In this document: one piece after another, positions 41,166-49,373 of the stretch
Layout: every line of letters starts with the position of its first letter
Position numbering within the stretch: position 1 is the first letter of the stretch
Position numbers and translations under genes: made by a program
Assembly: GCF_900107135.1 (NCBI RefSeq)
Contig: NZ_FNOV01000002.1
Span: 372,001-436,000 of the forward strand
Origin: Hymenobacter psychrophilus
Lineage (GTDB): Bacteria; Bacteroidota; Bacteroidia; Cytophagales; Hymenobacteraceae
Direction of reading: 5' to 3'
DNA length: 64,000 nt
The notes under the pieces: model-generated
What the model was told of the DNA's origin: nothing
The model's database searches: none
What the model saw: the letters and a program-made list of their open reading frames with translations, nothing else

Positions 41166-41196
41166 TTTGCGGATTCGGAATTGCGTTTTACCTTTG
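41166..41196 (+). promoter_or_regulatory. Consensus Bacteroidota promoter of XRE-family gene
   Basis: TTTG at 41166-41169 and TACCTTTG at 41189-41196 with a 19-base spacer, matching the TTTG-N19-TAnnTTTG pattern exactly. Predicted start near 41203. Confidence 0.75.
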
Positions 41197-41202
41197 CAGC
41201 AG

Positions 41203-41236
41203 AAACGCCGGAACCACTAGGCTCCGGCGTTTTGCT
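41203..41236 (+). terminator. Leader hairpin, terminator-like
   Basis: AAACGCCGGA pairs with TCCGGCGTTT around ACCACTAGGC, followed by TGC; four T in a row at the 3' side. It begins at about the predicted transcription start of the XRE-family gene, 14 bases before its start codon. May act as a leader stem-loop or attenuator. Confidence 0.5.
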
Positions 41237-41249
41237 TGCCACTGGTTCT

Positions 41250-41618
41250 ATGCTCCTTCAAACCCCCCTTGACTACCGTACTGCCCTGCGCCGCCTCGAT
41301 GCGCTGGCGGCCGCCGGCGTGGAAGGTAATGAGGCGCTGGAAATCGAGTTCCGCACCCTTATTGCGGCGCTTGATATTTACGAGGGCAAGTTGGGGTTGC
41401 TGCCGATTCCGAACCTGCCCACCTCGCTGGCCGAGATGATTGAGCTTAAGCGTCAGCAGATGCGCCTCAAGCAGAAGGAGCTGGCCGAACTGCTCGAAGT
41501 GCCCGCCAGTCGCCTCTCGCAGATACTTAGCGGCAAGCGCCGCGTAACGCTCGATCTGGCCAAGCGCCTGTACGAGCGGCTGGGCATTCCGTCGGATTTC
41601 ATTCTGAAAAACGCCTGA
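41250..41618 (+). CDS. XRE-family HTH protein, HigA-like antitoxin without partner toxin
   Basis: Protein of 122 residues, ATG at 41250 (MLLQTPLDYRTALRRLDALA). The N-terminal half is a helical region (ALRRLDALAAAGVEGNEALEIEFRTLIAALDIYEGKLG) like the N-terminal segment of COG5499 HigA proteins. The C-terminal half is a Cro/C1-type helix-turn-helix: MRLKQKELAELLEVPASRLSQILSGKRRVTLDLAKRLYERLG, with recognition helix around ASRLSQIL. COG5499 proteins usually follow a HigB (RelE-like) toxin gene. None lies up- or downstream, so it is either an orphan antitoxin or a plain regulator. It has an exact consensus promoter and a leader hairpin. Confidence 0.85.
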   Translation: MLLQTPLDYRTALRRLDALAAAGVEGNEALEIEFRTLIAALDIYEGKLGLLPIPNLPTSLAEMIELKRQQMRLKQKELAELLEVPASRLSQILSGKRRVTLDLAKRLYERLGIPSDFILKNA

Positions 41619-41665
41619 CCCCACCCTACCCCCGCTATACGACTAACATACCGGGCAAAAGTGCC

Positions 41666-41673
41666 TACTTTTG
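41666..41673 (+). promoter_or_regulatory. -7 box upstream of DUF177 gene
   Basis: TACTTTTG, an exact TAnnTTTG match, 20 bases before the GTG start at 41694. No clear -33 element. Confidence 0.4.
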
Positions 41674-41693
41674 CCCCCTTGCCACTACCTCCC

Positions 41694-42221
41694 GTGAAAA
41701 AGGATTCGCCCACTACCATCAACATAGCCCGGCTGGCCGATAAAACCCACCACTTCGAGTTTGACCTCGACCGGGCCTTTTTCGAGCAGTTCGACCAGGA
41801 GCTGATTCCGGATGGCAACGTGCATGTGGATGTAACGCTGCACAAAACCGAGCGCCTCATCACGGTTGATTTCGACCTGAACGGCACCGTGCGCCAGGTA
41901 TGCGACCGGAGCCTCGACGATTACGACCAGGACATTAAAGCGCACGAGCAGCTGCTGGTGCGCTTTGGCGACGAGAACAAGGAGCTCGACGACAATGTGC
42001 TGCAAATCACGCCCGATGCCCAGACGCTGCCGCTGGCTCAGCACCTGTTCGATTTCGTGGGCCTGGCCCTGCCGATGAAGAAGCTGCACCCCCGCTTCCA
42101 GAACGAGCCCGACGACGAGCCCGACGCCAAAACCAAGCTCATCTTCACGACCCGCGGCGAAGCTGCCGACGACGACGATGACGAGGACCCGCGCTGGAAC
42201 GCGCTGCGCAACCTCAATTAG
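41694..42221 (+). CDS. DUF177 / YceD family protein
   Basis: Protein of about 175 residues. I use the GTG at 41694 (VKKDSPTTINIARLADKTHH); a GTG at 41661 lies inside the promoter box region. Family features: HFEFDLDRAFFEQFDQELIPDGNVHVDVTLHKTERLITVDFDLNGTVRQVCDRSLDDYDQDI, with the conserved CDR Cys at about residue 70, and a C-terminal acidic tail (DDDDDEDPRWNALRNLN) with the conserved PRW. DUF177 proteins are linked by position to rpmF across bacteria and plants and are implicated in 23S rRNA maturation or accumulation. Here it is directly followed by rpmF, matching that pattern. Confidence 0.9.
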   Translation: MKKDSPTTINIARLADKTHHFEFDLDRAFFEQFDQELIPDGNVHVDVTLHKTERLITVDFDLNGTVRQVCDRSLDDYDQDIKAHEQLLVRFGDENKELDDNVLQITPDAQTLPLAQHLFDFVGLALPMKKLHPRFQNEPDDEPDAKTKLIFTTRGEAADDDDDEDPRWNALRNLN

Positions 42222-42281
42222 GCCCTGCGCCTGCCCGAGTTTTCATTTTTACTTTTTTCATTTTTTCACTGTTTTCTTCTC

Positions 42282-42506
42282 ATGGCTCATCCTAAACGCC
42301 GGACCTCCTCCGCCGCCCGCGACAGACGTCGTAGCCACTACAAGCTCACCCCCAAAGCCGTAACCCTCTGCGCCAACACCGGCGAGCTGCACCTGCGCCA
42401 CAAGGCCTATGTAGTAGACGGCGACCTGTACCTGAACGGCAAAGTTGCCATCAAGGACTATGCTCCCGTTGCCGCCGCCGCTCCGCTCGATAGCGACGAC
42501 GAATAG
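42282..42506 (+). CDS. rpmF: 50S ribosomal protein L32
   Basis: Protein of 74 residues: MAHPKRRTSSAARDRRRSHY at the start, the L32 signature, then KLTPKAVTLCANTGELHLRHKAY. It has only one Cys, so it belongs to the zinc-free group rather than the CxxC type. The C-terminus is longer and acidic (PLDSDDE). It is between DUF177 and plsX as in most bacteria, which couples ribosome and phospholipid synthesis genes. Confidence 0.96.
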   Translation: MAHPKRRTSSAARDRRRSHYKLTPKAVTLCANTGELHLRHKAYVVDGDLYLNGKVAIKDYAPVAAAAPLDSDDE

Positions 42507-42516
42507 CCTTCTTTTG

Positions 42517-42600
42517 TAGCTGATAGCTGGTAGCTGTTAGCTGTTAGCTCTTGTCAGAAAAACAGAAGCTAACGGCTAGCAGCTATTGGCTAACTGCTCA
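42517..42600. repeat. Inverted repeat, AGCTGTTAGCT family
   Basis: TAGCTGATAGCTGGTAGCTG (42517-42536) and following AGCTGTTAGCT units are inverted at 42563-42600 (AGAAGCTAACGGCTAGCAGC). It lies between rpmF and plsX. Relative at 52537-52649; single units at about 2553-2580. Confidence 0.75.
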
Positions 42601-42632
42601 ACCAACATCCCGACCCTCTTGACTTTTCTTTC

Positions 42633-43574
42633 ATGAAGATAGCTCTGGACGCAATGGGGGGCGATTTCGCTCCCCAGGCCGCCGTCGATGGGGCCGTGCT
42701 GGCCGCTCAGCAGCTGGCGGGCAAGGCACAGATTGTGCTTATTGGTCAGGAGGAAGCCGTGCGGCCGTTGCTGGCCGCGCACGGCGCCGCCGCCGAAAGC
42801 CTCACGCTGGTTCCCGCTTCCCAAATCATTGAGATGGGCGAGCATCCGGCCAAAGCCTACCAGCACAAGCAGGATTCGAGCATTGCCGTGGGCTACCGCC
42901 TGCTGGCCGCCCGCGAGGTGGAGGCATTCTGCTCGGCCGGCAACACCGGCGCTATGCTGGTGGGGGCCATGTTCAGCGTAAAGGCTGTGCCCGGCGTGCT
43001 GCGGCCGGCCATTGCCAACTTCGTTCCCAAGCTGCACGGCGGTACCTGCATCATGCTCGATGTGGGTGCTAATGCCGACTGCAAGCCCGAAATGCTGGAG
43101 CAGTTCGGTGAGCTGGGTTCCTTGTACGCGCAATATGTACTGGGCATCGGGCAGCCGAAGGTAGGACTGATGAATCTGGGGGAGGAAGAGGGCAAAGGCA
43201 CGGCCGTTACCCAGGCCGCGCACCAGCTGCTCAAAGTCAATCCGCACCTCAACTTCATCGGCAATATCGAGGGCCGCGACCTGTTCAACGAGAAAGCCGA
43301 CGTAATTATCTGCGACGGTTTTACGGGCAACGTGCTGCTGAAAATGGCCGAGTCGGTGTACGACGCCCTGACTGAGCGCAACTTCAAAGACCCGTTCTTC
43401 GACCAGTTCAACTACGAAGCCGTGGGCGGCTCGCCCATTCTGGGCATCAACGGCAATGCCATCATCGGGCACGGCGTAAGCACGCCCACTGCCATCTGCA
43501 ATATGCTGCTGCAGGGCTACCAGATGGCCCATGCCGGCATTGCCGACCAAATTAAAGCTACTTTCAAGTCCTGA
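42633..43574 (+). CDS. plsX: Phosphate acyltransferase PlsX
   Basis: Protein of 313 residues, [20 protein letters not shown] being the PlsX N-terminus. Further signatures: [46 protein letters not shown] and [14 protein letters not shown]. It converts acyl-ACP to acyl-phosphate, the first step of phospholipid synthesis with PlsY. Between rpmF and fabH in the conserved order. About 130 bases of repeat precede it. Confidence 0.97.
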   Translation: MKIALDAMGGDFAPQAAVDGAVLAAQQLAGKAQIVLIGQEEAVRPLLAAHGAAAESLTLVPASQIIEMGEHPAKAYQHKQDSSIAVGYRLLAAREVEAFCSAGNTGAMLVGAMFSVKAVPGVLRPAIANFVPKLHGGTCIMLDVGANADCKPEMLEQFGELGSLYAQYVLGIGQPKVGLMNLGEEEGKGTAVTQAAHQLLKVNPHLNFIGNIEGRDLFNEKADVIICDGFTGNVLLKMAESVYDALTERNFKDPFFDQFNYEAVGGSPILGINGNAIIGHGVSTPTAICNMLLQGYQMAHAGIADQIKATFKS

Positions 43575-43650
43575 TTTCGGCTTTCGTCCGGTTTCCATAA
43601 CGGGGACCGGACTTTTTGCGGGCCGCTTCTTTTGTTCCTTCGCTCCACTC

Positions 43651-44655
43651 ATGAAGATTACCGCCGCCATTTCCGGGGTGGGTGCCTATGTGCCCGATTA
43701 CGTGCTCACCAACCAGGAACTCGAAGGCCTGGTCGACACGACCGACGAATGGATTTTGAGCCGTACGGGTATCAAGGAGCGGCATATTCTGAAGGGCGAA
43801 GGCCAAGGCACCTCGGTGATGGGCGTGAAAGCGGTAGAAAACCTGCTGGCTAAAACCGGTGTGGCCGCCGTCGACATCGACCTCATCATCTGCGCCACCA
43901 CCACGCCCGACCTGGTGTTTCCGGCCACGGCCAACATCATTTCGGCGGCAGTGGGCGCTACCAAGGCCTTTAGCTTCGATATGCAGGCGGCCTGCTCGGG
44001 CTTTATGTATGCGCTGGCCACCGGGGCGCAGTTTATTGCCACCGGCACCTACAAAAAGGTGGTGATAGTGGGCGCCGATAAAATGTCGAGCATCGTGGAT
44101 TATACCGACCGCTCGACCTGCATTATTTTCGGCGACGGCGCCGGCGCGGTGCTGCTCGAACCCAACCACGAGGGCCTGGGCCTGCTCGACCAGGAACTGC
44201 ACTCCGACGGCAACGGCGAGCAGTACCTGCACCAGAAAGCCGGTGGCTCGCGCCGTCCGCCTTCGGCCGAAACCGTAGCCAACCGCGAGCATTATGTGCA
44301 TCAGGAAGGCGCGGCCGTGTTTAAGTTTGCCGTCAAAAACATGGCCGATGTCGCAGCCCAGGTATCGGAGCGCAACGGCCTCACCCCCGATACCATCGAC
44401 TGGCTGGTGCCGCACCAAGCCAACAAGCGCATCATCGATGCCACGGCCCACCGCGTGGGCATTGGCCCCGAAAAGGTAATGCTCAACATCCACCGCTACG
44501 GCAACACGACCAACGGCACCATCCCGCTCTGCCTCTCCGACTACGAACAGCAGCTGCGCAAGGGCGACAACCTCATTATTGCGGCCTTTGGAGGCGGCTT
44601 TACCTGGGGCGCGCTCTACCTTAAATGGGCGTACGATGGCGCTTCGCGCAATTAG
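43651..44655 (+). CDS. fabH: Beta-ketoacyl-ACP synthase III
   Basis: Protein of 334 residues, ATG at 43651 ([20 protein letters not shown]). Catalytic triad C115 ([10 protein letters not shown]), H255 (VPHQANKR) and N285 (YGNTTNG). The [13 protein letters not shown] end matches FabH. It starts fatty acid synthesis by condensing an acyl-CoA with malonyl-ACP; in Bacteroidota branched-chain primers are common. Follows plsX with a 76-base gap and precedes efp across an AT-rich palindrome. Confidence 0.97.
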   Translation: MKITAAISGVGAYVPDYVLTNQELEGLVDTTDEWILSRTGIKERHILKGEGQGTSVMGVKAVENLLAKTGVAAVDIDLIICATTTPDLVFPATANIISAAVGATKAFSFDMQAACSGFMYALATGAQFIATGTYKKVVIVGADKMSSIVDYTDRSTCIIFGDGAGAVLLEPNHEGLGLLDQELHSDGNGEQYLHQKAGGSRRPPSAETVANREHYVHQEGAAVFKFAVKNMADVAAQVSERNGLTPDTIDWLVPHQANKRIIDATAHRVGIGPEKVMLNIHRYGNTTNGTIPLCLSDYEQQLRKGDNLIIAAFGGGFTWGALYLKWAYDGASRN

Positions 44656-44772
44656 TAATTGATAATTAAGAATTAAGAATTTGCCGCTCAAACATGTTTT
44701 TTGCTGAGCATCGACGGTTAATCTTGATATCTTATGTTTCAATTATTAATTACTAATTCTTAATTACTAATT
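44651..44772. repeat. AT-rich inverted repeat, AATTAGTAATTGA family
   Basis: Left arm 44651-44681 and right arm 44741-44772 are inverted with few mismatches, built of TAATTAAGAATT units. The left arm begins inside the fabH stop region and the right arm ends next to the efp start. Confidence 0.8.
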
Positions 44773-44781
44773 AAAAAACGA

Positions 44782-45345
44782 ATGGCCACCACCGCAGATT
44801 TCCGCAACGGGCTCGTAATCAACTACAACAACGAGCTGCACGTCATCACCGAATTTCAGCACGTGAAGCCCGGTAAGGGCCCGGCATTTGTGCGCACCAA
44901 AATGCGCAATATCAAATCCGGCCGCACCCTCGACAACACCTTCAATGCAGGTGTGAAAGTAGAAACGGCCCGCGTGGAGCAGCGCCCCCACCAGTACCTG
45001 TTTAAGGACGACTACGGCTTCACGTTCATGGACAATGCTACCTTTGAGCAGGTGGTGCTGCCCGAAGCCATGGTGCCCTTCGCCGATTTGATGAAGGAAG
45101 GCCAGGAAGTAGGCATTCTGTTCCACGCCGAAACCGAGCAGCCCCTCACGGCCGAGCTGCCGACCACCGTGGAGCTGGTAGTCACCTACACCGAGCCCGG
45201 CCTGAAAGGTGATACGGCCACCAACACGCTCAAGCCCGCCACCGTCGAAACGGGCGCCCGCATTCAGGTGCCGCTGTTCGTTGATACGGATACCAAGATT
45301 CGGATTAAAACCGCCGACTACAGCTACGTCGAGCGGGTTAAGTAA
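44782..45345 (+). CDS. efp: Elongation factor P
   Basis: Protein of 187 residues with three beta-barrel domains. MATTADFRNGLVINYNNELHVITEFQHVKPGKGPAFVRTKMRN contains the tip loop PGKGPA with Lys32. Then DNTFNAGVKVETARVEQRPHQYLFKDD and the C-terminal GDTATNTLKPATVETGARIQVPLFVDTDTKIRIKTADYSYVERVK. It relieves ribosome stalling at polyproline. Whether Lys32 is modified cannot be read. Part of the fabH-efp-accB-accC run. Confidence 0.97.
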   Translation: MATTADFRNGLVINYNNELHVITEFQHVKPGKGPAFVRTKMRNIKSGRTLDNTFNAGVKVETARVEQRPHQYLFKDDYGFTFMDNATFEQVVLPEAMVPFADLMKEGQEVGILFHAETEQPLTAELPTTVELVVTYTEPGLKGDTATNTLKPATVETGARIQVPLFVDTDTKIRIKTADYSYVERVK

Positions 45346-45395
45346 GCCGCCGAGCCCGTTAATTTCCCCGGATACGCCCTCTTCCCACCAAGCCC

Positions 45396-45875
45396 ATGAA
45401 AGCCCAAGAACTTCAGGACCTCATTGATTTCATCGCCAAATCGGGCCTCAACAAGGTCAACATCGAAACCGAAGACTTCAAGATTTCAGTGCAGCGCGAC
45501 CCCAACACTAAAATCGTGACGATGGCCGGCGCTGCTCCGGCTCCGGCCGCTACTGCTGCCGCACCGGCCCCGGCCGCCCAGGCGGCTCCGGCTGCCGCCG
45601 CACCGGCCGCCGCCGAAGCCCCCGCCGCCAGCAGCGCCACGCCCCTGAAGTCGCCCATGATTGGCACGTTCTACCGAAGCAGCAGCCCCGAAACGCCGGC
45701 CTTCGTGCAGGTAGGCGATATGGTGGAGAAAGGCCAGGTTATCTGCATCATTGAGGCCATGAAGCTCTTCAACGAAATCGAAGCCGAGCAGTCGGGCCGC
45801 ATCGTGAAGGCCTTGGTAGAAAACGCCACGCCTGTAGAGTACGACCAGCCGCTGTTCCTGATTGAAGCGGTATAA
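45396..45875 (+). CDS. accB: Biotin carboxyl carrier protein of acetyl-CoA carboxylase
   Basis: Protein of 159 residues. The N-terminal helix ([23 protein letters not shown]) is followed by an Ala/Pro-rich linker (about 45-82), then the biotinyl domain with [22 protein letters not shown] and the biotin-accepting Lys123 in [11 protein letters not shown]. Carries the carboxyl group in malonyl-CoA synthesis for fatty acids. Directly precedes accC, its partner, with a 105-base spacer containing an inverted repeat. Confidence 0.97.
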   Translation: MKAQELQDLIDFIAKSGLNKVNIETEDFKISVQRDPNTKIVTMAGAAPAPAATAAAPAPAAQAAPAAAAPAAAEAPAASSATPLKSPMIGTFYRSSSPETPAFVQVGDMVEKGQVICIIEAMKLFNEIEAEQSGRIVKALVENATPVEYDQPLFLIEAV

Positions 45876-45879
45876 TTTC

Positions 45880-45962
45880 AGAACTTAGAAGACAGAGCTT
45901 AGAGCTTAGAGTATGGAGGGGCTCCGCGCCGCCTCATTTCTAAGTTCTAAGCTCTTAGTTCT
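45880..45962. repeat. Inverted repeat between accB and accC, AGAGCTTAGAA family
   Basis: AGAACTTAGAAGACAGAGCT and neighbouring AGAGCTTAG units (45880-45911) are inverted at 45940-45962 (CTAAGTTCTAAGCTCTTAG). Same family as 6080-6155. Confidence 0.7.
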
Positions 45963-45980
45963 CACATCTACTTCAGCGCT

Positions 45981-47330
45981 GTGTTCAAAAAAATACTGAT
46001 TGCTAACCGGGGCGAAATTGCGCTGCGCGTGATTCGGACCTGCAAGGAAATGGGCATCAAAACGGTGGCCGTGTACTCGACTGCCGACAAGGAGAGCCTG
46101 CACGTGCGCTTCGCCGACGAGGCCGTGTGCATTGGGCCGCCGCCCTCGGCCCAGAGCTACCTGAGTATTCCGACGCTGATTGCGGCCGCCGAAATCACCA
46201 ACGCCGACGCTATCCACCCGGGCTACGGCTTTCTGAGCGAAAACGCCGAATTCTCGCGCGTATGCCACGAGAACGGCATCAAGTTCATCGGCGCCTCGCC
46301 CGATATGATCAACCGCATGGGCGACAAAGCGTCGGCCAAAGCCACCATGATTGCCGCCGGTGTGCCCGTAGTGCCCGGCTCGGTGGGTTTGCTAGAGTCG
46401 GTGGAGCAGGGCAAGCAGATTGCCGCCGAAATCAAGTACCCGGTCATCATCAAGGCCACGGCCGGCGGTGGTGGGCGTGGCATGCGCATCATCAACTCGG
46501 AAGACGAGTTTGAGAAGGCCTGGAACGATGCCCGCACCGAGTCGAAGGCCGCTTTCGGCAACGACGGCATGTACCTGGAAAAGTTTGTGGTGGAGCCCCG
46601 CCACATCGAAATTCAGGTGTGCGGCGACCAGTTCGGCCACGTCTGCCACCTTTCGGAGCGCGACTGCTCGATTCAGCGCCGCCACCAGAAGCTGGTAGAG
46701 GAGGCCCCCTCCCCTTTCATGACCGACGATTTGCGCGAGCGGATGGGCGCGGCGGCGGTAGCCGGCGCATCGGCCATCGGCTACGAGGGCGTAGGCACCA
46801 TCGAGTTTCTGGTCGACAAAAACCGCGACTTCTACTTCATGGAGATGAACACCCGCATTCAGGTGGAGCATCCCGTGACGGAGGAAGTGGTGAACTACGA
46901 CCTGATCAAGGAGCAGATCAAGGTGGCGGCCGGCATCCCGATTTCGGGCGCCAACTACTACCCGCAGCTGCACGCCATGGAGTGCCGCATCAACGCCGAA
47001 GACCCGGCCAACAACTTCCGGCCTTCGCCAGGCAAAATCACGACCCTGCACATTCCGGGCGGCCACGGCGTGCGGGTGGATACCCACGTGTATGCGGGCT
47101 ACCAGATTCCGCCCAACTACGACTCGATGATTGCCAAGCTCATCACCGTGGCCCAGACCCGCGAGGAGGCCATCGTGAAAATGAAGCGCGCCCTGAGCGA
47201 ATTCGTGGTGGAAGGCGTGAAAACGACCATCCCCTTCCACCTGGCCCTGATGGACAACGAGAAGTTCAAAGCCGGCGACTTCACCACTAAGTTCCTGGAA
47301 GACTCGTTCGACTTCTCGCAGCTGCAGTAA
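45981..47330 (+). CDS. accC: Acetyl-CoA carboxylase biotin carboxylase subunit
   Basis: Protein of 449 residues, GTG start at 45981 ([20 protein letters not shown]). ATP-grasp biotin carboxylase: [11 protein letters not shown] (glycine-rich loop), [67 protein letters not shown] and [16 protein letters not shown]. It carboxylates the AccB biotin. A GTG initiation is used where most neighbours use ATG. Followed by a strong terminator. Confidence 0.97.
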   Translation: MFKKILIANRGEIALRVIRTCKEMGIKTVAVYSTADKESLHVRFADEAVCIGPPPSAQSYLSIPTLIAAAEITNADAIHPGYGFLSENAEFSRVCHENGIKFIGASPDMINRMGDKASAKATMIAAGVPVVPGSVGLLESVEQGKQIAAEIKYPVIIKATAGGGGRGMRIINSEDEFEKAWNDARTESKAAFGNDGMYLEKFVVEPRHIEIQVCGDQFGHVCHLSERDCSIQRRHQKLVEEAPSPFMTDDLRERMGAAAVAGASAIGYEGVGTIEFLVDKNRDFYFMEMNTRIQVEHPVTEEVVNYDLIKEQIKVAAGIPISGANYYPQLHAMECRINAEDPANNFRPSPGKITTLHIPGGHGVRVDTHVYAGYQIPPNYDSMIAKLITVAQTREEAIVKMKRALSEFVVEGVKTTIPFHLALMDNEKFKAGDFTTKFLEDSFDFSQLQ

Positions 47331-47352
47331 TTGACACAGCTGCTTAGCGCAG

Positions 47353-47396
47353 TAAAAAACCGGGCTGCTTCACTTGCGTGAGGCAGCCCGGTTTGC
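47353..47396. terminator. Bidirectional terminator between accC and DUF3109 gene
   Basis: AACCGGGCTGCTTCAC pairs with GTGAGGCAGCCCGGTT (one G-T pair) around TTGC, with A-rich left and GTTTG right flanks. Confidence 0.8.
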
Positions 47397-47419
47397 GTTG
47401 GAGCGAATTCAGCTACAGC

Positions 47420-48001
47420 CTATCCTGCGGCCGTTTCACCGCCCTGCTCAATTTCCGCTACCAGCTCGCCGTACCAACCCTCGCCATACTTGCGAATCAG
47501 GGGCTCCTTGAGGAACTGGTAGATGCGCACGCCCAGGCTGGCGCCGAACGAGCAGGCGGGCGAGCAGATGGTCCACCGGTCGTAGTTGAGGGCCTCGAAG
47601 CCGTCGTATTTGGTGATGCGGATGGGGTACAGGTGGCAGCTGATGGGCTTTTTGAAGCTGGTGGCTCCGGCCAGGTAGGCCTGCTCGATGCCGCACTTGA
47701 GGATGCCCCGCTCGTCATAGAGGGCGTAGGCGCACTCCCGGTCGTTGATGGTGGTGGTGCTGAAGTCGCCCTCCCAGTCCTTGATGTAGCGGCCCTGCTG
47801 CTCGATGGCGGCGCGGCCGGCATCGGTGAGGAAGGGCTTGATGTTCTCGTATTCCTGATTGAGGATGTCGAGCTCCTCGGGCTCCAGGGGCGCGCCCAGG
47901 TCGCCCTCTACGCAACACGCGCCCTTGCAGGCTTCGAGGTTGCAGACGAAGAAGTTGTCCCGAACGTCGTCGGAAATAAGTGTGTGCTGAATCTGAATCA
48001 T
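47420..48001 (-). CDS. DUF3109 family Cys-rich protein
   Basis: Protein of 193 residues, ATG at 48001 ([20 protein letters not shown]). Seven to eight cysteines in DUF3109 positions: [21 protein letters not shown] (C20, C25, C29 and C30 region), [29 protein letters not shown] and [11 protein letters not shown]. The Cys layout suggests bound metal, maybe an Fe-S cluster or zinc, as in the related YkgJ-type proteins. The family is common in Bacteroidota and unstudied. Convergent with accC. Confidence 0.88.
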   Translation of the reverse strand: MIQIQHTLISDDVRDNFFVCNLEACKGACCVEGDLGAPLEPEELDILNQEYENIKPFLTDAGRAAIEQQGRYIKDWEGDFSTTTINDRECAYALYDERGILKCGIEQAYLAGATSFKKPISCHLYPIRITKYDGFEALNYDRWTICSPACSFGASLGVRIYQFLKEPLIRKYGEGWYGELVAEIEQGGETAAG

Positions 48002-48034
48002 CTGGTTGTTTTCTCGCTGCAAAGATACCCCCAA

Positions 48035-49180
48035 TTATGCCACCGCCCAGAGAATCTGTTCGGTTAGCTCGCATTGGCGGTGGTGCGAATACGTGGCCAG
48101 GGCCTCCTGCTGCCCCTGCCGGCCCAGGCGCTCCATCAGGCCCGGCTCCTGAAGCAACCGCGCCACTGCCGCTGCGAAGGAGGCGTGGTCGCGTAGCTCG
48201 AACAGCAGCCCAGTGCGGTTGTCGTCGAGCAGCTCGCGGGTGCCGCCCGCCGCCGCGCCCAGCACGGGCCGGCCGGCTGCCAGCGCCTCAATGGTCACCA
48301 TGCCGTAGGTTTCGTTGGTAGAGGCCGTGATGGAAACGTCGAGGGCGCGGTAGGCTACTTCGGGCTGGGGCGTGAAGCCGCGCAGGTGTACCACCTCGGC
48401 CAGGCCCAGCGCCTGAATACGGGTTTGCAGCGCGTCGGCGTAGGTATTGCCCTCGTTGCGCGTCGGCTCCCCTACCAGCAGCAGGTGCAGCTGCGGAAAC
48501 TGTTGGCGTAGCTCCGCCAGAGCTTCCACCACGAAATCCTGGCCCTTGCCGTCGTCGAGGCGGCCGATGAGACCCAATAGCACGGCATCTTTGGGTAGCG
48601 CCAGATTCAGGCGGCGGCGGGCTTCGACGGTGGTCAGCTGCTCGTCGGCGAATTTCTCCAGCTCCACGCCCAGCGGTACTACGTGCAGCGTTGAGGGTGC
48701 CAGCCGGGTTTTCTCCAGCACCTGTTGGGCCAGGCCGGGCAGCGGGGCCAGCCAGGCCGCTAAGGCCCGGTAGCGCAACGTATGTACCAAGCCGCGCTTG
48801 GCCAGACCCAGCTGCATGTGCTGCTGATACACCAGCGGCAGCTTCGGCAGATACAGCCGCTTACAAAGCACGGCCAGGCCCAAGTCGCCGTTGCGGCTGA
48901 TGAGCAGGGCCCGCGTTCCGAAGGTCCGCAGCACGGCGGCCAGCCGGCCGGCCGCCGGCAGGTCGAGAGCTTTCCAGGGGTTTTCGAGCGTTGCCACGGT
49001 GGCGCCCAACTCGGCGGCGCGGGCGGCCAGCGGCGAGCCGGCGCGGGTGATAACCTGCACCGGCCAGCCCCGCGCCTGCATCCAGCCCGCAAAACGGGCC
49101 GTGTTCAGCTCCAGCCCGCCCCAGCTATCGGACAGGCACAGGATGGACAGCGGAAACGGGGTGCGGGCGGAGGTGCTCAT
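48035..49180 (-). CDS. Glycosyltransferase, GT4-like
   Basis: Protein of 381 residues, ATG at 49180 (MSTSARTPFPLSILCLSDSWGG). GT-B fold: an N-terminal donor-acceptor half with LELNTARFAGWMQARGWPVQVITRAGSPL, LVYQQHMQLGLAKRGLVH; a C-terminal Glycos_transf_1 half with LLGLIGRLDDGKGQDFVVEAL, LLLVGEPTR, VVHLRGFTPQPEVAYRALDV and the EX7E site TNETYGMVTIEALAAGRPVLG. A retaining transferase for polysaccharide or lipid-linked sugars; which one cannot be told. It begins 193 bases from the helicase gene on the opposite strand, with an inverted repeat between. Confidence 0.9.
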   Translation of the reverse strand: MSTSARTPFPLSILCLSDSWGGLELNTARFAGWMQARGWPVQVITRAGSPLAARAAELGATVATLENPWKALDLPAAGRLAAVLRTFGTRALLISRNGDLGLAVLCKRLYLPKLPLVYQQHMQLGLAKRGLVHTLRYRALAAWLAPLPGLAQQVLEKTRLAPSTLHVVPLGVELEKFADEQLTTVEARRRLNLALPKDAVLLGLIGRLDDGKGQDFVVEALAELRQQFPQLHLLLVGEPTRNEGNTYADALQTRIQALGLAEVVHLRGFTPQPEVAYRALDVSITASTNETYGMVTIEALAAGRPVLGAAAGGTRELLDDNRTGLLFELRDHASFAAAVARLLQEPGLMERLGRQGQQEALATYSHHRQCELTEQILWAVA

Positions 49181-49195
49181 GGCGCGAAGATATGG

Positions 49196-49287
49196 CTGGG
49201 TTTTCTCGCAGAGGTCCGCAGAGGGATAAACGAAGATAAAGGGAGGACTTGCTTTAACCTTCGCGCGCTCCTCTGCGAGAAAACCTA
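49196..49287. repeat. Inverted repeat, TTTTCTCGCAGAGG family
   Basis: GGTTTTCTCGCAGAGG (49199-49214) is perfectly inverted at 49270-49285, with partial matching beyond. Between the divergent glycosyltransferase and helicase genes. Confidence 0.75.
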
Positions 49288-49297
49288 GCTGCGCCCG

Positions 49298-49329
49298 TTT
49301 CCATCCCCCGCCCGAAAGCCTTACCTTTG
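49298..49329 (+). promoter_or_regulatory. Promoter of uvrD/pcrA
   Basis: TACCTTTG at 49322-49329 is an exact -7 box. TTTC at 49298-49301 is a one-mismatch -33 box, spacer 20. Start codon at 49374. Confidence 0.6.
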
Positions 49330-49373
49330 CTAACAAGCCAACCGGCTTAGTTTTCCGCTGCTGACTACCGAAT

